The notes beneath the pieces are model-generated. The model was not told where the DNA came from, searched no databases, and was given only the letters and a program-made list of their open reading frames with translations. From SLQH01 sp964612995 (GTDB lineage: Bacteria > Planctomycetota > UBA11346), in the NCBI GenBank assembly GCA_964612995.1, contig CAZTGE010000117.1, forward strand, positions 1 to 13,325: a stretch of DNA of 13,325 bases. Reading direction: 5' to 3'. Below are positions 1 to 5,970 of the stretch, in pieces (the stretch's first letter is position 1; every line of letters begins with the position of its first letter). The position numbers and the translations under genes are program-made.

Positions 1-26
1 GCCTGGCGGCGTGCCGCGCAGGGCGA

Positions 27-171
27 CTCAAAGCTCGCAAATGAGGGCCATGCCTAGCCTCCACCTGCGTCACTATGGCCCAAGCGCCGAAGATGGCCTG
101 GCGGTTGACGCAGGTGGAGGCGACGCAAAGCATGCCGACCTGGTGATCGGCGCTCCCGGGCGAGCTTTGAG
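27..171 (-). repeat. MITE-like inverted-terminal repeat element, copy 1
   Basis: A 145-bp non-coding element bounded by perfect 12-bp terminal inverted repeats, CTCAAAGCTCGC (27-38) and its complement (160-171); the match extends one or two bases outward and then imperfectly through a CAGGG-like flank. Inside is a second perfect 16-bp inverted repeat, 57-72 against 106-121, around a 33-base loop, so the whole folds as a long cruciform or hairpin. The reverse complement matches 11754-11899 over its full length, with roughly 90% of aligned positions identical by eye and most differences in the central loop. No transposase is present, so this is either a non-autonomous MITE or a palindromic intergenic repeat. 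A short direct repeat, GGCGTGCCGCGC, flanks it at 8-19 and 179-190, but not immediately next to the termini, so it is not a clear target-site duplication. Confidence 0.85.
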
Positions 172-198
172 TCACCCTGGCGTGCCGCGCTGTCGTGC

Positions 199-226
199 TT
201 GACTGGCGGATCGACCCCCCTAGCCT
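199..226 (+). promoter_or_regulatory. candidate sigma-70 type promoter for rpsB-tsf
   Basis: TTGACT at 199-204 matches the -35 consensus at five of six positions. After a 16-base spacer comes TAGCCT at 221-226, a weak -10 with three matches, followed by a GC-rich stretch of the kind seen at stringently controlled ribosomal promoters. It lies just downstream of the repeat element and about 150 bases before the rpsB start. The -10 is poor, so the exact site is uncertain. Confidence 0.35.
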
Positions 227-232
227 GCTCGC

Positions 233-373
233 CCCTTGGCCGGAGCCCCGGTCCAGGCCGTTGCCGATCCCTGAGGCCCATGTGGGCCGGAAGGCGAGCC
301 GATCGGTGGCGGAGCGACCAAATCCACGGCCCGCCTTCACCCCCGTCCCCGTGCAGAGGGGACAGGAGGATCC
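233..373 (+). promoter_or_regulatory. structured rpsB 5' leader and ribosome binding site
   Basis: About 140 bases of leader contain a 6-bp hairpin at 275-288 and another with stem GTCCCC (345-350) / GGGGAC (358-363). The second ends directly against the strong Shine-Dalgarno sequence AGGAGGA (364-370), three bases before the ATG. In other bacteria S2 represses its own rpsB-tsf message through a leader structure near the start site. The position of this hairpin suggests comparable feedback, but the sequence was not matched to any known leader family. Confidence 0.35.
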
Positions 374-1213
374 ATGGCTATCATCACCATCCAGGAATTG
401 ATCGACGCCGGCGCCCATTACGGGACCAAATCGAGCATGTGGCACCCCAAGATGGGGCCCTACATCTTCGGTACCCGCAACAAGGTCCACATCATCGATC
501 TGCGCCAGACCGTGCGCGCCCTGATCCAGGCCTATTACTACGCGGCCAAGTTGGCCAAGGCCAACAAGACCGTCCTGTTCGTCGGCACCAAGCGCCAGGC
601 CAAGGACGTGCTACGCGACGCCGCCCGGGCTGTGGGCATGCCCTACGTCACCGAGCGCTGGCTCGGCGGCCTGCTGACCAACAACGAGACCATCCGCTCG
701 AGCATCAAGCGACTCGACGCGATCGAAGAGGAGATGGCCGACCCGGGTTACAGCCGTCTGTCGAAGAAGAAGCAGGCGCGCGACATGCGTGAGCGGCGGC
801 GGGTGCTGCGCAATCTCGAAGGCGTGCGCATGATGGGCAAGCTGCCCGACGCGCTGTTCGTCATCGACCCGGCCAAGGAGAACTCGGCCGTGCGTGAGGC
901 GAAGCGCATCGGCATCCCGGTCATCGGTCTGCTCGACACCGACTGCAACCCACAGCACATCAACCTGCCGATCCCGGCCAACGACGACGGCATCCGGTCG
1001 ATCCAGTCGGTGGTCAAGGTCCTGCTCGACGGCATCCGCCACGGTCGCAGCCAGCAGGTCGACGTCGCCGAGCGTCCGGAAGGCGAGGCGGCTGCGACCG
1101 GTGAGGCCCAGAGCGAGACGGCGCAGCCGGCACAGACCGAGCAGCCCGCTGCGGCCGAGGCCGCGACGCAGGGCGATGGCGCGGCGAAGCAGGAGGAGAA
1201 GGCGGACGCCTGA
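374..1213 (+). CDS. rpsB: 30S ribosomal protein S2
   Basis: S2 belongs to the small ribosomal subunit and binds late in assembly near S1 on the back of the platform. The 279-residue product carries recognisable S2 blocks: the N-terminal AGAHYG and WHPKMGPYIFGTRNKVHIIDL region (split here as residues 12-17 and about 22-43), LFVGTKRQA (about 68-76), ERWLGGLLTN (about 93-102), LPDALFVIDP (about 157-166) and IPANDDGIRSI (about 199-209). Residues from about 236 to the end form an Ala/Glu/Gln-rich low-complexity tail absent from Escherichia coli S2 and probably disordered. The start is fixed by the strong AGGAGGA site and the family N-terminus. tsf follows after 96 bases, the classic rpsB-tsf pairing. 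The wording differs clearly from gammaproteobacterial S2. Confidence 0.98.
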   Translation: MAIITIQELIDAGAHYGTKSSMWHPKMGPYIFGTRNKVHIIDLRQTVRALIQAYYYAAKLAKANKTVLFVGTKRQAKDVLRDAARAVGMPYVTERWLGGLLTNNETIRSSIKRLDAIEEEMADPGYSRLSKKKQARDMRERRRVLRNLEGVRMMGKLPDALFVIDPAKENSAVREAKRIGIPVIGLLDTDCNPQHINLPIPANDDGIRSIQSVVKVLLDGIRHGRSQQVDVAERPEGEAAATGEAQSETAQPAQTEQPAAAEAATQGDGAAKQEEKADA

Positions 1214-1222
1214 CCCCGTGCG

Positions 1223-1275
1223 GCCCGGTGCAGGCGCGCCGGGCTTCTCTGACACCCGAGCGGCCCTCTGGCCGC
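1223..1275 (+). promoter_or_regulatory. rpsB-tsf intercistronic hairpins
   Basis: The 96-base gap between the two genes carries two hairpins: GCCCGG (1223-1228) with CCGGGC (1239-1244), then GCGGCC (1260-1265) with GGCCGC (1270-1275) around a CTCT loop. Neither is followed by a T-run. They may slow transcription or shield an mRNA end, so giving S2 and EF-Ts different levels; intercistronic attenuation between these genes is known in other bacteria. The tsf ribosome binding site AAGGA lies downstream at 1298-1302. Confidence 0.35.
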
Positions 1276-1309
1276 CTACCCCCGACGACAACACGACAAG
1301 GACTCGACG

Positions 1310-2119
1310 ATGGCGATCACGGCAGCCCAGGTGAAGGAACTGCGCGACAAGACCGGCATTCCGATGATGAAGTGCAAGAAGGCCCTCCAGGAGGCCGATG
1401 GCGATATCGACGCGGCGATCGAGATCCTGCGCAAGCAGGGTCTGGAGACCGCCTCGAAGAAGGCCGGCCGGGCCACCGCCGCCGGCGGGATCGGGATCGC
1501 GATCAACGACAGCGCCGGCGTGCTGGTCAGCGTCGCGTGCGAGACCGACTTCGTCTCCTCCAACGAGGAGTTCAAGGCCTACGTCCAGCGCGTCGCCGAC
1601 GTGGCGCTCGAGTCCGGCGCGAGCGATATCGACGCCCTGGCCCAGGCCGACATGGGCGGGCAGACGGTGGCCGAAGGGTTGACCGCGCTGATCGCCAAGC
1701 TCGGCGAGAACATGAAGCTGGTCGACATCAAGCGCCTCGAGGGTGCTGGCATCGTCAGCTACAGCCATGGCGGTCGCATCGCCACCCTGATCGCCGGCAG
1801 CGGTGATGAGGAGGCCCGGCGCCATGTGGCGATGCACGTCGCCGCGGCCAACCCCCCGGCGGCCGCGTTCTCCCGCGACGAGGTCGACGCGGCGATGCTC
1901 GAGCGGGAGCGTCAGGTCATCGCCTCCTCCGACGAGGTGATGGCCAAGCCCGAGGCGATCCGCGAGAAGATCGTCGAGGGCAAGCTCGGCCGCTTCTACA
2001 AGGAGCAGGTGCTGCTCGAGCAGGACATGCTGCTCTACAACGACGACAACCTCAGCGTGGAGAAGTGGGCCGCGGGCAAGGGCGTCAAGCTCCACGGCTT
2101 CCTGCGCATGGACGTCTGA
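1310..2119 (+). CDS. tsf: translation elongation factor Ts
   Basis: EF-Ts is the cytoplasmic nucleotide exchange factor that displaces GDP from EF-Tu. The 269-residue product opens with the family's UBA-like N-terminal domain (residues 3-40: VKELRDKTG, MMKCKKAL, DGDIDAAIE). It has the TDFV motif at 79-82, whose Asp80 and Phe81 match the E. coli residues that disrupt the Mg site of EF-Tu. The second core repeat includes IAMHVAA-like wording (MHVAAANP, about 170) and a closing VLLEQ block near 240. The protein ends soon after HGFLRMDV, without the roughly 20-residue extension of E. coli EF-Ts, which argues against an enterobacterial-type lineage. The start follows AAGGA by seven bases. pyrH, often next, is absent here. 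Confidence 0.98.
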   Translation: MAITAAQVKELRDKTGIPMMKCKKALQEADGDIDAAIEILRKQGLETASKKAGRATAAGGIGIAINDSAGVLVSVACETDFVSSNEEFKAYVQRVADVALESGASDIDALAQADMGGQTVAEGLTALIAKLGENMKLVDIKRLEGAGIVSYSHGGRIATLIAGSGDEEARRHVAMHVAAANPPAAAFSRDEVDAAMLERERQVIASSDEVMAKPEAIREKIVEGKLGRFYKEQVLLEQDMLLYNDDNLSVEKWAAGKGVKLHGFLRMDV

Positions 2120-2131
2120 GCACAGTCCGTC

Positions 2132-2196
2132 CGACCCGTTCGCGGGTCGTCGACATGTTTATACTCCGCTGCGGCGGCCCCGATCCGGGGCCGCCG
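2132..2196 (+). terminator. tandem hairpins after tsf, probable terminator region
   Basis: Two strong hairpins follow the tsf stop. The first is CGACCCG (2132-2138) / CGGGTCG (2143-2149) with a TTCG tetraloop, followed after a few bases by a short T-rich stretch (TGTTTAT). The second pairs 2172-2181 with 2187-2196 (10 bp of almost pure G/C, loop GATCC). T-runs are weak, so termination may rely on the hairpins alone or on Rho. Confidence 0.5.
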
Positions 2197-2227
2197 TGTG
2201 CGTTGCGGACGGGTGGGACGTCGCCCT

Positions 2228-2281
2228 GGACCGTAACTACTCAGGGGCCTCGCCCCTACGGTCCTCACTGCGTGAGGACCG
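2228..2281 (+). promoter_or_regulatory. attenuator-like set of mutually exclusive hairpins
   Basis: GGACCGTA (2228-2235) can pair with TACGGTCC (2257-2264), enclosing a small stem AGGGGC (2243-2248) / GCCCCT (2252-2257). The CGGTCC segment (2259-2264) is also part of a perfect 10-bp hairpin, 2259-2268 with 2272-2281, loop TGC. The two folds cannot coexist, the layout of an attenuator or switch. No leader peptide and no directly adjacent gene supports a regulatory role; it may simply be the edge of a repeat. Confidence 0.35.
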
Positions 2282-2304
2282 ACCCCTCTGACTTTGTCAT
2301 GGTT

Positions 2305-2332
2305 CGCCTGAATCTGCCGGCAGATTCAGGCG
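2305..2332. repeat. 28-bp perfect palindrome
   Basis: Bases 2305-2318 are exactly complementary to 2319-2332 with no spacer, centred on CCGG. It is one unit of the palindrome cluster between tsf and the TetR-family gene. Without an unpaired loop it suits a DNA cruciform or protein-binding site better than a compact RNA terminator. No T-run follows. Confidence 0.85.
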
Positions 2333-2355
2333 TGGGCGGATCGGCTGCGCCGAAA

Positions 2356-2413
2356 CATAGCGCAGGCTACGCCCGCAGCCCAAGGGCTCATCATAGCGGT
2401 CGCAGCCTGCGCT
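2356..2413. repeat. REP-like structured repeat, copy A
   Basis: An outer stem of 10 bp, AGCGCAGGCT (2359-2368) with AGCCTGCGCT (2404-2413), encloses an inner hairpin AGCCC (2377-2381) / GGGCT (2384-2388). The element begins with CATAGCGC and shares that start, the CGCCCGCA block, CCCAAGGG and TAGCGGTCG with the sequence at 13273-13325. Base changes between the two copies fall in both stems and preserve pairing, so the fold rather than the exact sequence is conserved. REP-type intergenic repeats are the closest familiar class, but no RAYT transposase gene is in the window. Confidence 0.7.
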
Positions 2414-2424
2414 GCTCTTTGTTC

Positions 2425-2462
2425 GCGGGGGCTCGCTCTGCGCTGCGCGCAGTCGCCCCCGC
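2425..2462. repeat. imperfect GC-rich palindrome
   Basis: GCGGGGGC (2425-2432) pairs with GCCCCCGC (2455-2462). Inside, CTGCG (2438-2442) can pair with CGCAG (2448-2452), giving a two-part hairpin. It directly follows the REP-like copy A and may belong to the same inserted unit. Confidence 0.6.
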
Positions 2463-2471
2463 TACGCCCCC

Positions 2472-2529
2472 ATTCCATTCCCCTGGAAAAGTGCGCATGG
2501 TCATGCGCACTTTTCCAGGGGAATGGAAT
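2472..2529. repeat. 58-bp palindrome with 2-base centre
   Basis: Bases 2472-2499 (28 bp) are perfectly complementary to 2502-2529, separated only by GT. This is the longest inverted repeat in the window. Such long arms with almost no spacer are normally unstable in bacteria, because they form cruciforms cut by SbcCD-type nucleases, so its intact state is notable. It is AT-richer than the surroundings and has no T-run after it. It could be a recently formed or inserted fold-back element. Confidence 0.9.
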
Positions 2530-2556
2530 ATCCGCCCACCACCACTCGGCGCCAGA

Positions 2557-2576
2557 CCCCATCGCGTACGATGGGG
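2557..2576. repeat. short hairpin next to an A-run
   Basis: CCCCATCG (2557-2564) pairs with CGATGGGG (2569-2576) around CGTA. On the plus strand it is followed by CCCC and a run of six A, which is not a terminator tail in this direction; on the minus strand the T-run would come before the hairpin. Confidence 0.6.
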
Positions 2577-2587
2577 CCCCAAAAAAT

Positions 2588-2636
2588 GGTCCAGGCAACC
2601 ACTCAGGCCCGATGGGCCTGAGTGGTTGCCTGGACC
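2588..2636. repeat. 49-bp palindrome with 3-base loop
   Basis: Bases 2588-2610 (23 bp) are perfectly complementary to 2614-2636 around GAT. An A-run (2581-2586) precedes it and TTCT follows. It could act as a terminator or barrier in front of the efflux operon, ending about 100 bases before the TetR-family start, or be another fold-back unit. The sequence CCTGGACC at its 3' arm recurs at 2225-2232, near the start of the cluster. Confidence 0.85.
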
Positions 2637-2659
2637 TTCTACAACAAGTTGGATTCCGA

Positions 2660-2671
2660 CGTTTGTAAACG
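2660..2671. promoter_or_regulatory. candidate TetR-family operator
   Basis: CGTTTGTAAACG is a palindrome with a two-base centre, lying 67 bases before the regulator's start codon. TetR-family proteins usually bind short palindromes over their own promoters, and AT-centred CGTTT/AAACG half-sites are common among them. The stretch is AT-richer than its surroundings and fits a promoter zone, but no convincing -35/-10 pair could be assigned, so this is an inference from position and symmetry. Confidence 0.4.
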
Positions 2672-2738
2672 CACGTGAACTGGAGGCCGGCGCCGGCGGC
2701 GCCAACATTAAGTCATACGACTGAATGAGGGGCTCGCG

Positions 2739-3413
2739 ATGGTCGCAGAACACGCTGGAGGCGGGTCGGAGGATACGCGGCAGGCCTTGATCGTCGCCGC
2801 CGGCGAACTGTTCGCCCAGCAGGGCTATGATGCGACGAGCACCCGCAGCATCGCCGATGCCGCCGGGGTCAACCTCGGCGCGATCCACTACCATTTCGGC
2901 GGCAAGGAGGCGCTCTATCTCGCCTGTTTCGCCATCGCCTGCCGCGCGGAGGAGAGCGAGGCAGAGCGGATCCGACTGTGGGCCGAGGCCGAGACGCGTG
3001 GCGAGCTCGATCGGCCGCAGGTCCAGGCGCAGCTGGTGTACGCGTTCACCCGGCTGCAGGTGTGCGAATTCCTCAGTCCGCAGCGGCCATGGTGGCAACA
3101 ACGCCTGCTGATCCGTGAGCTGGACCGCCCATCGTCGGCCTACGATCGGCTGATCGAGGATTTGTTCCGGCGCAATCACCAGCATTGGCTCAGGCTCCAC
3201 CACCTGGTGTGTCCCGACGGCGATCGTCGGGTGGGCCACATCTGGGCGCTGCAACACGCGGCGCACATGGTGTTCTATCTCCAGGCCCGTCCCGCGGTCG
3301 AGAAGCTCGTCGAGCTTCCGGTCGATGGTGCCTACATCGCCGAGCTGGTCGCCCAGATCGCGCGCTCCCTGATTCTCCAGCTCGGTCTGCCCCTGCCGGA
3401 GGAGCTACAGTGA
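2739..3413 (+). CDS. TetR/AcrR-family regulator of the efflux operon
   Basis: A 224-residue cytoplasmic transcription regulator. Residues 13-60 form the TetR helix-turn-helix: TRQALIVAAGELFAQQGY, then TSTRSIADAAGVNLGAIHYHF and GGKEALY. The C-terminal part (about 95-215) looks like the ligand domain of the CecR/YbiH (DUF1956) branch, with PWWQQRLLIREL near 122-133. Start ATG follows a GAGGGG ribosome binding site by six bases. Its stop overlaps the GTG start of the downstream outer-membrane gene by four bases, so regulator and pump are transcribed and probably translated together. It most likely represses its own operon until a pump substrate or related compound binds; the effector is unknown. 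Confidence 0.93.
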   Translation: MVAEHAGGGSEDTRQALIVAAGELFAQQGYDATSTRSIADAAGVNLGAIHYHFGGKEALYLACFAIACRAEESEAERIRLWAEAETRGELDRPQVQAQLVYAFTRLQVCEFLSPQRPWWQQRLLIRELDRPSSAYDRLIEDLFRRNHQHWLRLHHLVCPDGDRRVGHIWALQHAAHMVFYLQARPAVEKLVELPVDGAYIAELVAQIARSLILQLGLPLPEELQ

Positions 3414-4813
3414 GCCGGCGCGGGTTCGGACTCGCGATGCTGACCGTCGCGCTCTGTTGGGCAGGGTGTGCGCGCGATCCGCAGACGGTGCGCCGCGAGC
3501 ACGCGGCGAGGTTCGGCCGCAGCATGGCCGATGCGACCACCGCCCTGCTCACGGCGCGCGCGCCGTTGGACCTCGACGACTGCATCGAGATCGCCCTCGA
3601 ACGCAGCCTGGAGATCCGCACCGCCGATCTCCGGCGGCGGCTGGCCGCGATCGACCGGCAGTCCGCCTTCGGCAGTTTCCTGCCGAAGATCGAGCTCGAG
3701 TTCGCCCGCAGCGAGTTCCGCTACACGCCGACCGCGGTGGTCGGGTCCGGGGTGCATCAGCCGACCACCGATCGCGCCACCACCACCGCGCGCATCAGCG
3801 TGCAGCAGCCCCTGTTCGTTCCGCAGGCGTATTTCCTTTATTTGATGCACCGCTCCGGTGAGGACATGGCCGGGCTGCTGGCCGAACGAACGCGTCAGCA
3901 GATCGCGTTGCATGTGGCCGCGCGCTACTATCGCTGCCTCGCCGACGCCGAGCTGATCGCACGCCACGAGCGCACACTCGAGCGCACGCGGACCCTGCGC
4001 TGGGAGATCGGGGCCTTCGTGCGCGAAGGGCTGGGCACCAGCGCCGAGGGCGCACAGGCCGATGCCTTGTTCGCTGCCGCCCGGCTCGCGCTGGCCGATG
4101 CCCGGCGCTCGCATCGGTTGCACCAGAGCGAATTGCTCGAGGCGATGGGGTTGCATCCGCTCGCCGAGCTCACGTTGTGCGACCAGGAACCGCGGGCGGT
4201 GACGATTCCAGCGCTGGCCACGGCGGTCGAACGGGCGCTGCTGCAGCGGCTCGAGCTCTCGCTCGCCGATCGTGAGCTCGCCCAGCGGCGCCACGAGGTG
4301 CGCGCGGCGCTGGTCGCCTGGTTGCCCAAGATCCTCGGGTTCGGCGCGCTCACGCTGACCTCCGACAGCCATCAATACCACGACGACAATGTCCAGGCGG
4401 GCATCTCCGGTGTGCTCACCGTGCTCGATGGCTTCCGCAACGTCAACGCCTACCGCGCCGCACGCAGCCGCGTGCGCGGAGCGATGATCCGTCGCGAGCA
4501 GCGTACGCTGGCGATCATGCGCGAGGTGCTCGCTGCGCGCCAGGCGGCGCTGCAGTCCGAAGAGTCTTTGGCCGTGGCCCGACAGGCCTTGGACGCGGCC
4601 CGGCAGCGGGATGCGGAGATGGCCGCGCGTTGGCGCGAAGGCCTGGAACGCGCGAGCGACCGGCTCGCTGCGGCGGCCGATCTCGCCGAGGCACGGACAC
4701 AGGCGGTGATGGCCGACTACGCGCGCCGTCTCGCCCTGGCCACGCTCGAGGATGTCCAGGGCCGATCCTGGTATCAGCCGCCGGTGGCCCAGCCGGAGGA
4801 GACCGACGGATGA
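3410..4813 (+). CDS. TolC/OprM-like outer-membrane efflux lipoprotein
   Basis: A 467-residue outer-membrane channel component of a tripartite pump. The GTG start at 3410 gives an N-terminus of two Arg, a hydrophobic stretch and WAGC with Cys20 as probable lipid-modified residue; Trp at the -3 position is unusual, so the lipobox is not perfect. A longer upstream reading would run through the regulator gene and is rejected. The mature part has the TolC-family layout: a first repeat opening with LDLDDCIEIALERSLEIRTADL (about 53-74), FGSFLPKIELE (about 87-97), a QQPLF strand (about 132-136), long alpha-helical stretches, and a second repeat with RALLQRLELSLADRELAQRRHEV and AWLPKILGFG. The typical length is 450-500. 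It overlaps its neighbours by four bases at each end. Confidence 0.92.
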   Translation: MSRRGFGLAMLTVALCWAGCARDPQTVRREHAARFGRSMADATTALLTARAPLDLDDCIEIALERSLEIRTADLRRRLAAIDRQSAFGSFLPKIELEFARSEFRYTPTAVVGSGVHQPTTDRATTTARISVQQPLFVPQAYFLYLMHRSGEDMAGLLAERTRQQIALHVAARYYRCLADAELIARHERTLERTRTLRWEIGAFVREGLGTSAEGAQADALFAAARLALADARRSHRLHQSELLEAMGLHPLAELTLCDQEPRAVTIPALATAVERALLQRLELSLADRELAQRRHEVRAALVAWLPKILGFGALTLTSDSHQYHDDNVQAGISGVLTVLDGFRNVNAYRAARSRVRGAMIRREQRTLAIMREVLAARQAALQSEESLAVARQALDAARQRDAEMAARWREGLERASDRLAAAADLAEARTQAVMADYARRLALATLEDVQGRSWYQPPVAQPEETDG

Positions 4814-5970
4814 ATCGCAGACGTTTCGCCTTGTTCACGCTCCTGCTGCTCGCGGCCTGTGCCGGCGAGGCGCCGCCGCCCGAGGCCGCCCCCGCCGTCC
4901 GGGTGCGGGTCACCCCGGCGCGCACCATGGAGTTCACCCGCGTGCTCGCGGTCGCCGGCGTGGCCCGGGCGCAGTCCTACGCGGTGGTCAGCGCGCGAAC
5001 GCCCGGCGTGCTCGACCAGGTGCACGTCGACGAGGGCGAAGCGGTACGCGCCGGCGAGACGGTCCTGTTCACCAGCGATCGGCTGAACCTGGAGAAGGCG
5101 CAGCGTATCGCGCAGCAGCAGGTGGCGGTGAGCCGGGAGGCGGTGAGCGTGCGCCGGGCCGAGCTGCGCCGATTGGAGGCGGACCTGGAGAAGGCGCGGC
5201 TCGATCACGATCGCTACCAGCGGTTGTATCAGGACGACGGTGCGGTCTCGGCCGATGCCTACGAGCTGCAGCGCTCGCGCCTGGCCCAGGTCGAGGCGGC
5301 GGTGGCAGCGGCCACGGCCGCGGTCAGCCTGGCGCAGCGACAGGCCGAGCAGGCTGCGGAGCGTCTCGCCATCGCCACCAAGGACCTCGACGACAGCGCG
5401 GTGCGCGCGCCGATCTCGGGCACCGTCAGCCAGCGGCACCTCGAGCCGGGCGAGATGGCCGGGCCCGGCGTGCCGGTCGTGCGGATCGACGACTGCTCGA
5501 CGCTGGAGGTCTCCGGCCGGGTCGCCGACATCCACTTCGACCGGGTGGTGGCGGGAACGACACAGGCGCGGATCCGCGTCGGCACGGTCGATTGCGGTCT
5601 GGTGCCGGTGAGCTATCGCAGCCCCACGGTCAGCGAGGACCTGCGCACCTTCGAGGTCCGGGCCCGGCTCACCGACCCGCCGCCGGGGGTGGTGCCCGGG
5701 CGACTGGCCCGGCTCGAGCTGGTGCTCGAGCGGCGCAGCGGGACCGGCGTGCCGGCCGACAGCCCGGTGGCCCGGCGCGACGACGAGCTGGTCTTCGTGG
5801 TCGCGGACGATCGCGCGCAGGCGGTGGCGGTGCACACCGGGTTGCGCACCGGTGGCTGGGTCGAGCTGCGCGAGAGCCCGATCGCGGCCGGCGCGGCAGT
5901 GGTCAGCCAGGGTCAGGACCAGCTGGATGACGGCGACCCGGTGCGGGTGGTCGACGGGCGGGATTCCTGA
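4810..5970 (+). CDS. RND efflux periplasmic adaptor lipoprotein
   Basis: A 386-residue membrane-fusion protein of the AcrA/HlyD type that bridges the inner-membrane permease and the outer-membrane channel. The N-terminus has three Arg, a Leu-rich core and the lipobox LAAC with Cys17. The first half of the lipoyl domain lies at about 57-90 (VVSARTPGVLDQVHVDEGEAV is the characteristic stretch, residues 59-79). A coiled-coil hairpin spans about 92-190 and the second lipoyl half about 193-228 (VRAPISGTVSQRHLEPGE at 198-215), followed by beta-barrel and membrane-proximal domains. The ATG at 4810 overlaps the previous stop (ATGA); the upstream extension lies inside the channel gene. It ends one base into the permease start. 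Confidence 0.95.
   Translation: MNRRRFALFTLLLLAACAGEAPPPEAAPAVRVRVTPARTMEFTRVLAVAGVARAQSYAVVSARTPGVLDQVHVDEGEAVRAGETVLFTSDRLNLEKAQRIAQQQVAVSREAVSVRRAELRRLEADLEKARLDHDRYQRLYQDDGAVSADAYELQRSRLAQVEAAVAAATAAVSLAQRQAEQAAERLAIATKDLDDSAVRAPISGTVSQRHLEPGEMAGPGVPVVRIDDCSTLEVSGRVADIHFDRVVAGTTQARIRVGTVDCGLVPVSYRSPTVSEDLRTFEVRARLTDPPPGVVPGRLARLELVLERRSGTGVPADSPVARRDDELVFVVADDRAQAVAVHTGLRTGGWVELRESPIAAGAAVVSQGQDQLDDGDPVRVVDGRDS

Noticed and set aside
8..190. target-site duplication GGCGTGCCGCGC around repeat copy 1
   Set aside because: The direct repeats are separated from the termini by several bases on both sides, and no such pair flanks copy 2.
54..281. small minus frame whose peptide resembles one at 11702-11935
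   Set aside because: The similarity comes from translating the two copies of the non-coding repeat element, not from a shared protein.
611..2095. 494-codon open frame on the minus strand across rpsB and tsf
   Set aside because: It is antisense to two certain housekeeping genes, its His/Asp/Leu/Gly-rich composition is typical of GC-rich shadow frames, and it shows no known domain.
2228..2636. CRISPR array
   Set aside because: The palindromes differ from one another and there is no constant repeat with regular spacers.
2065..2724. 219-codon plus frame through the palindrome cluster
   Set aside because: It starts inside tsf in another frame, runs through inverted repeats and has no ribosome binding site or recognisable domain.
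2391..3266. 291-codon minus frame overlapping the regulator gene
   Set aside because: It is antisense to a clear TetR-family gene and continues into the palindromes; it has no domain.
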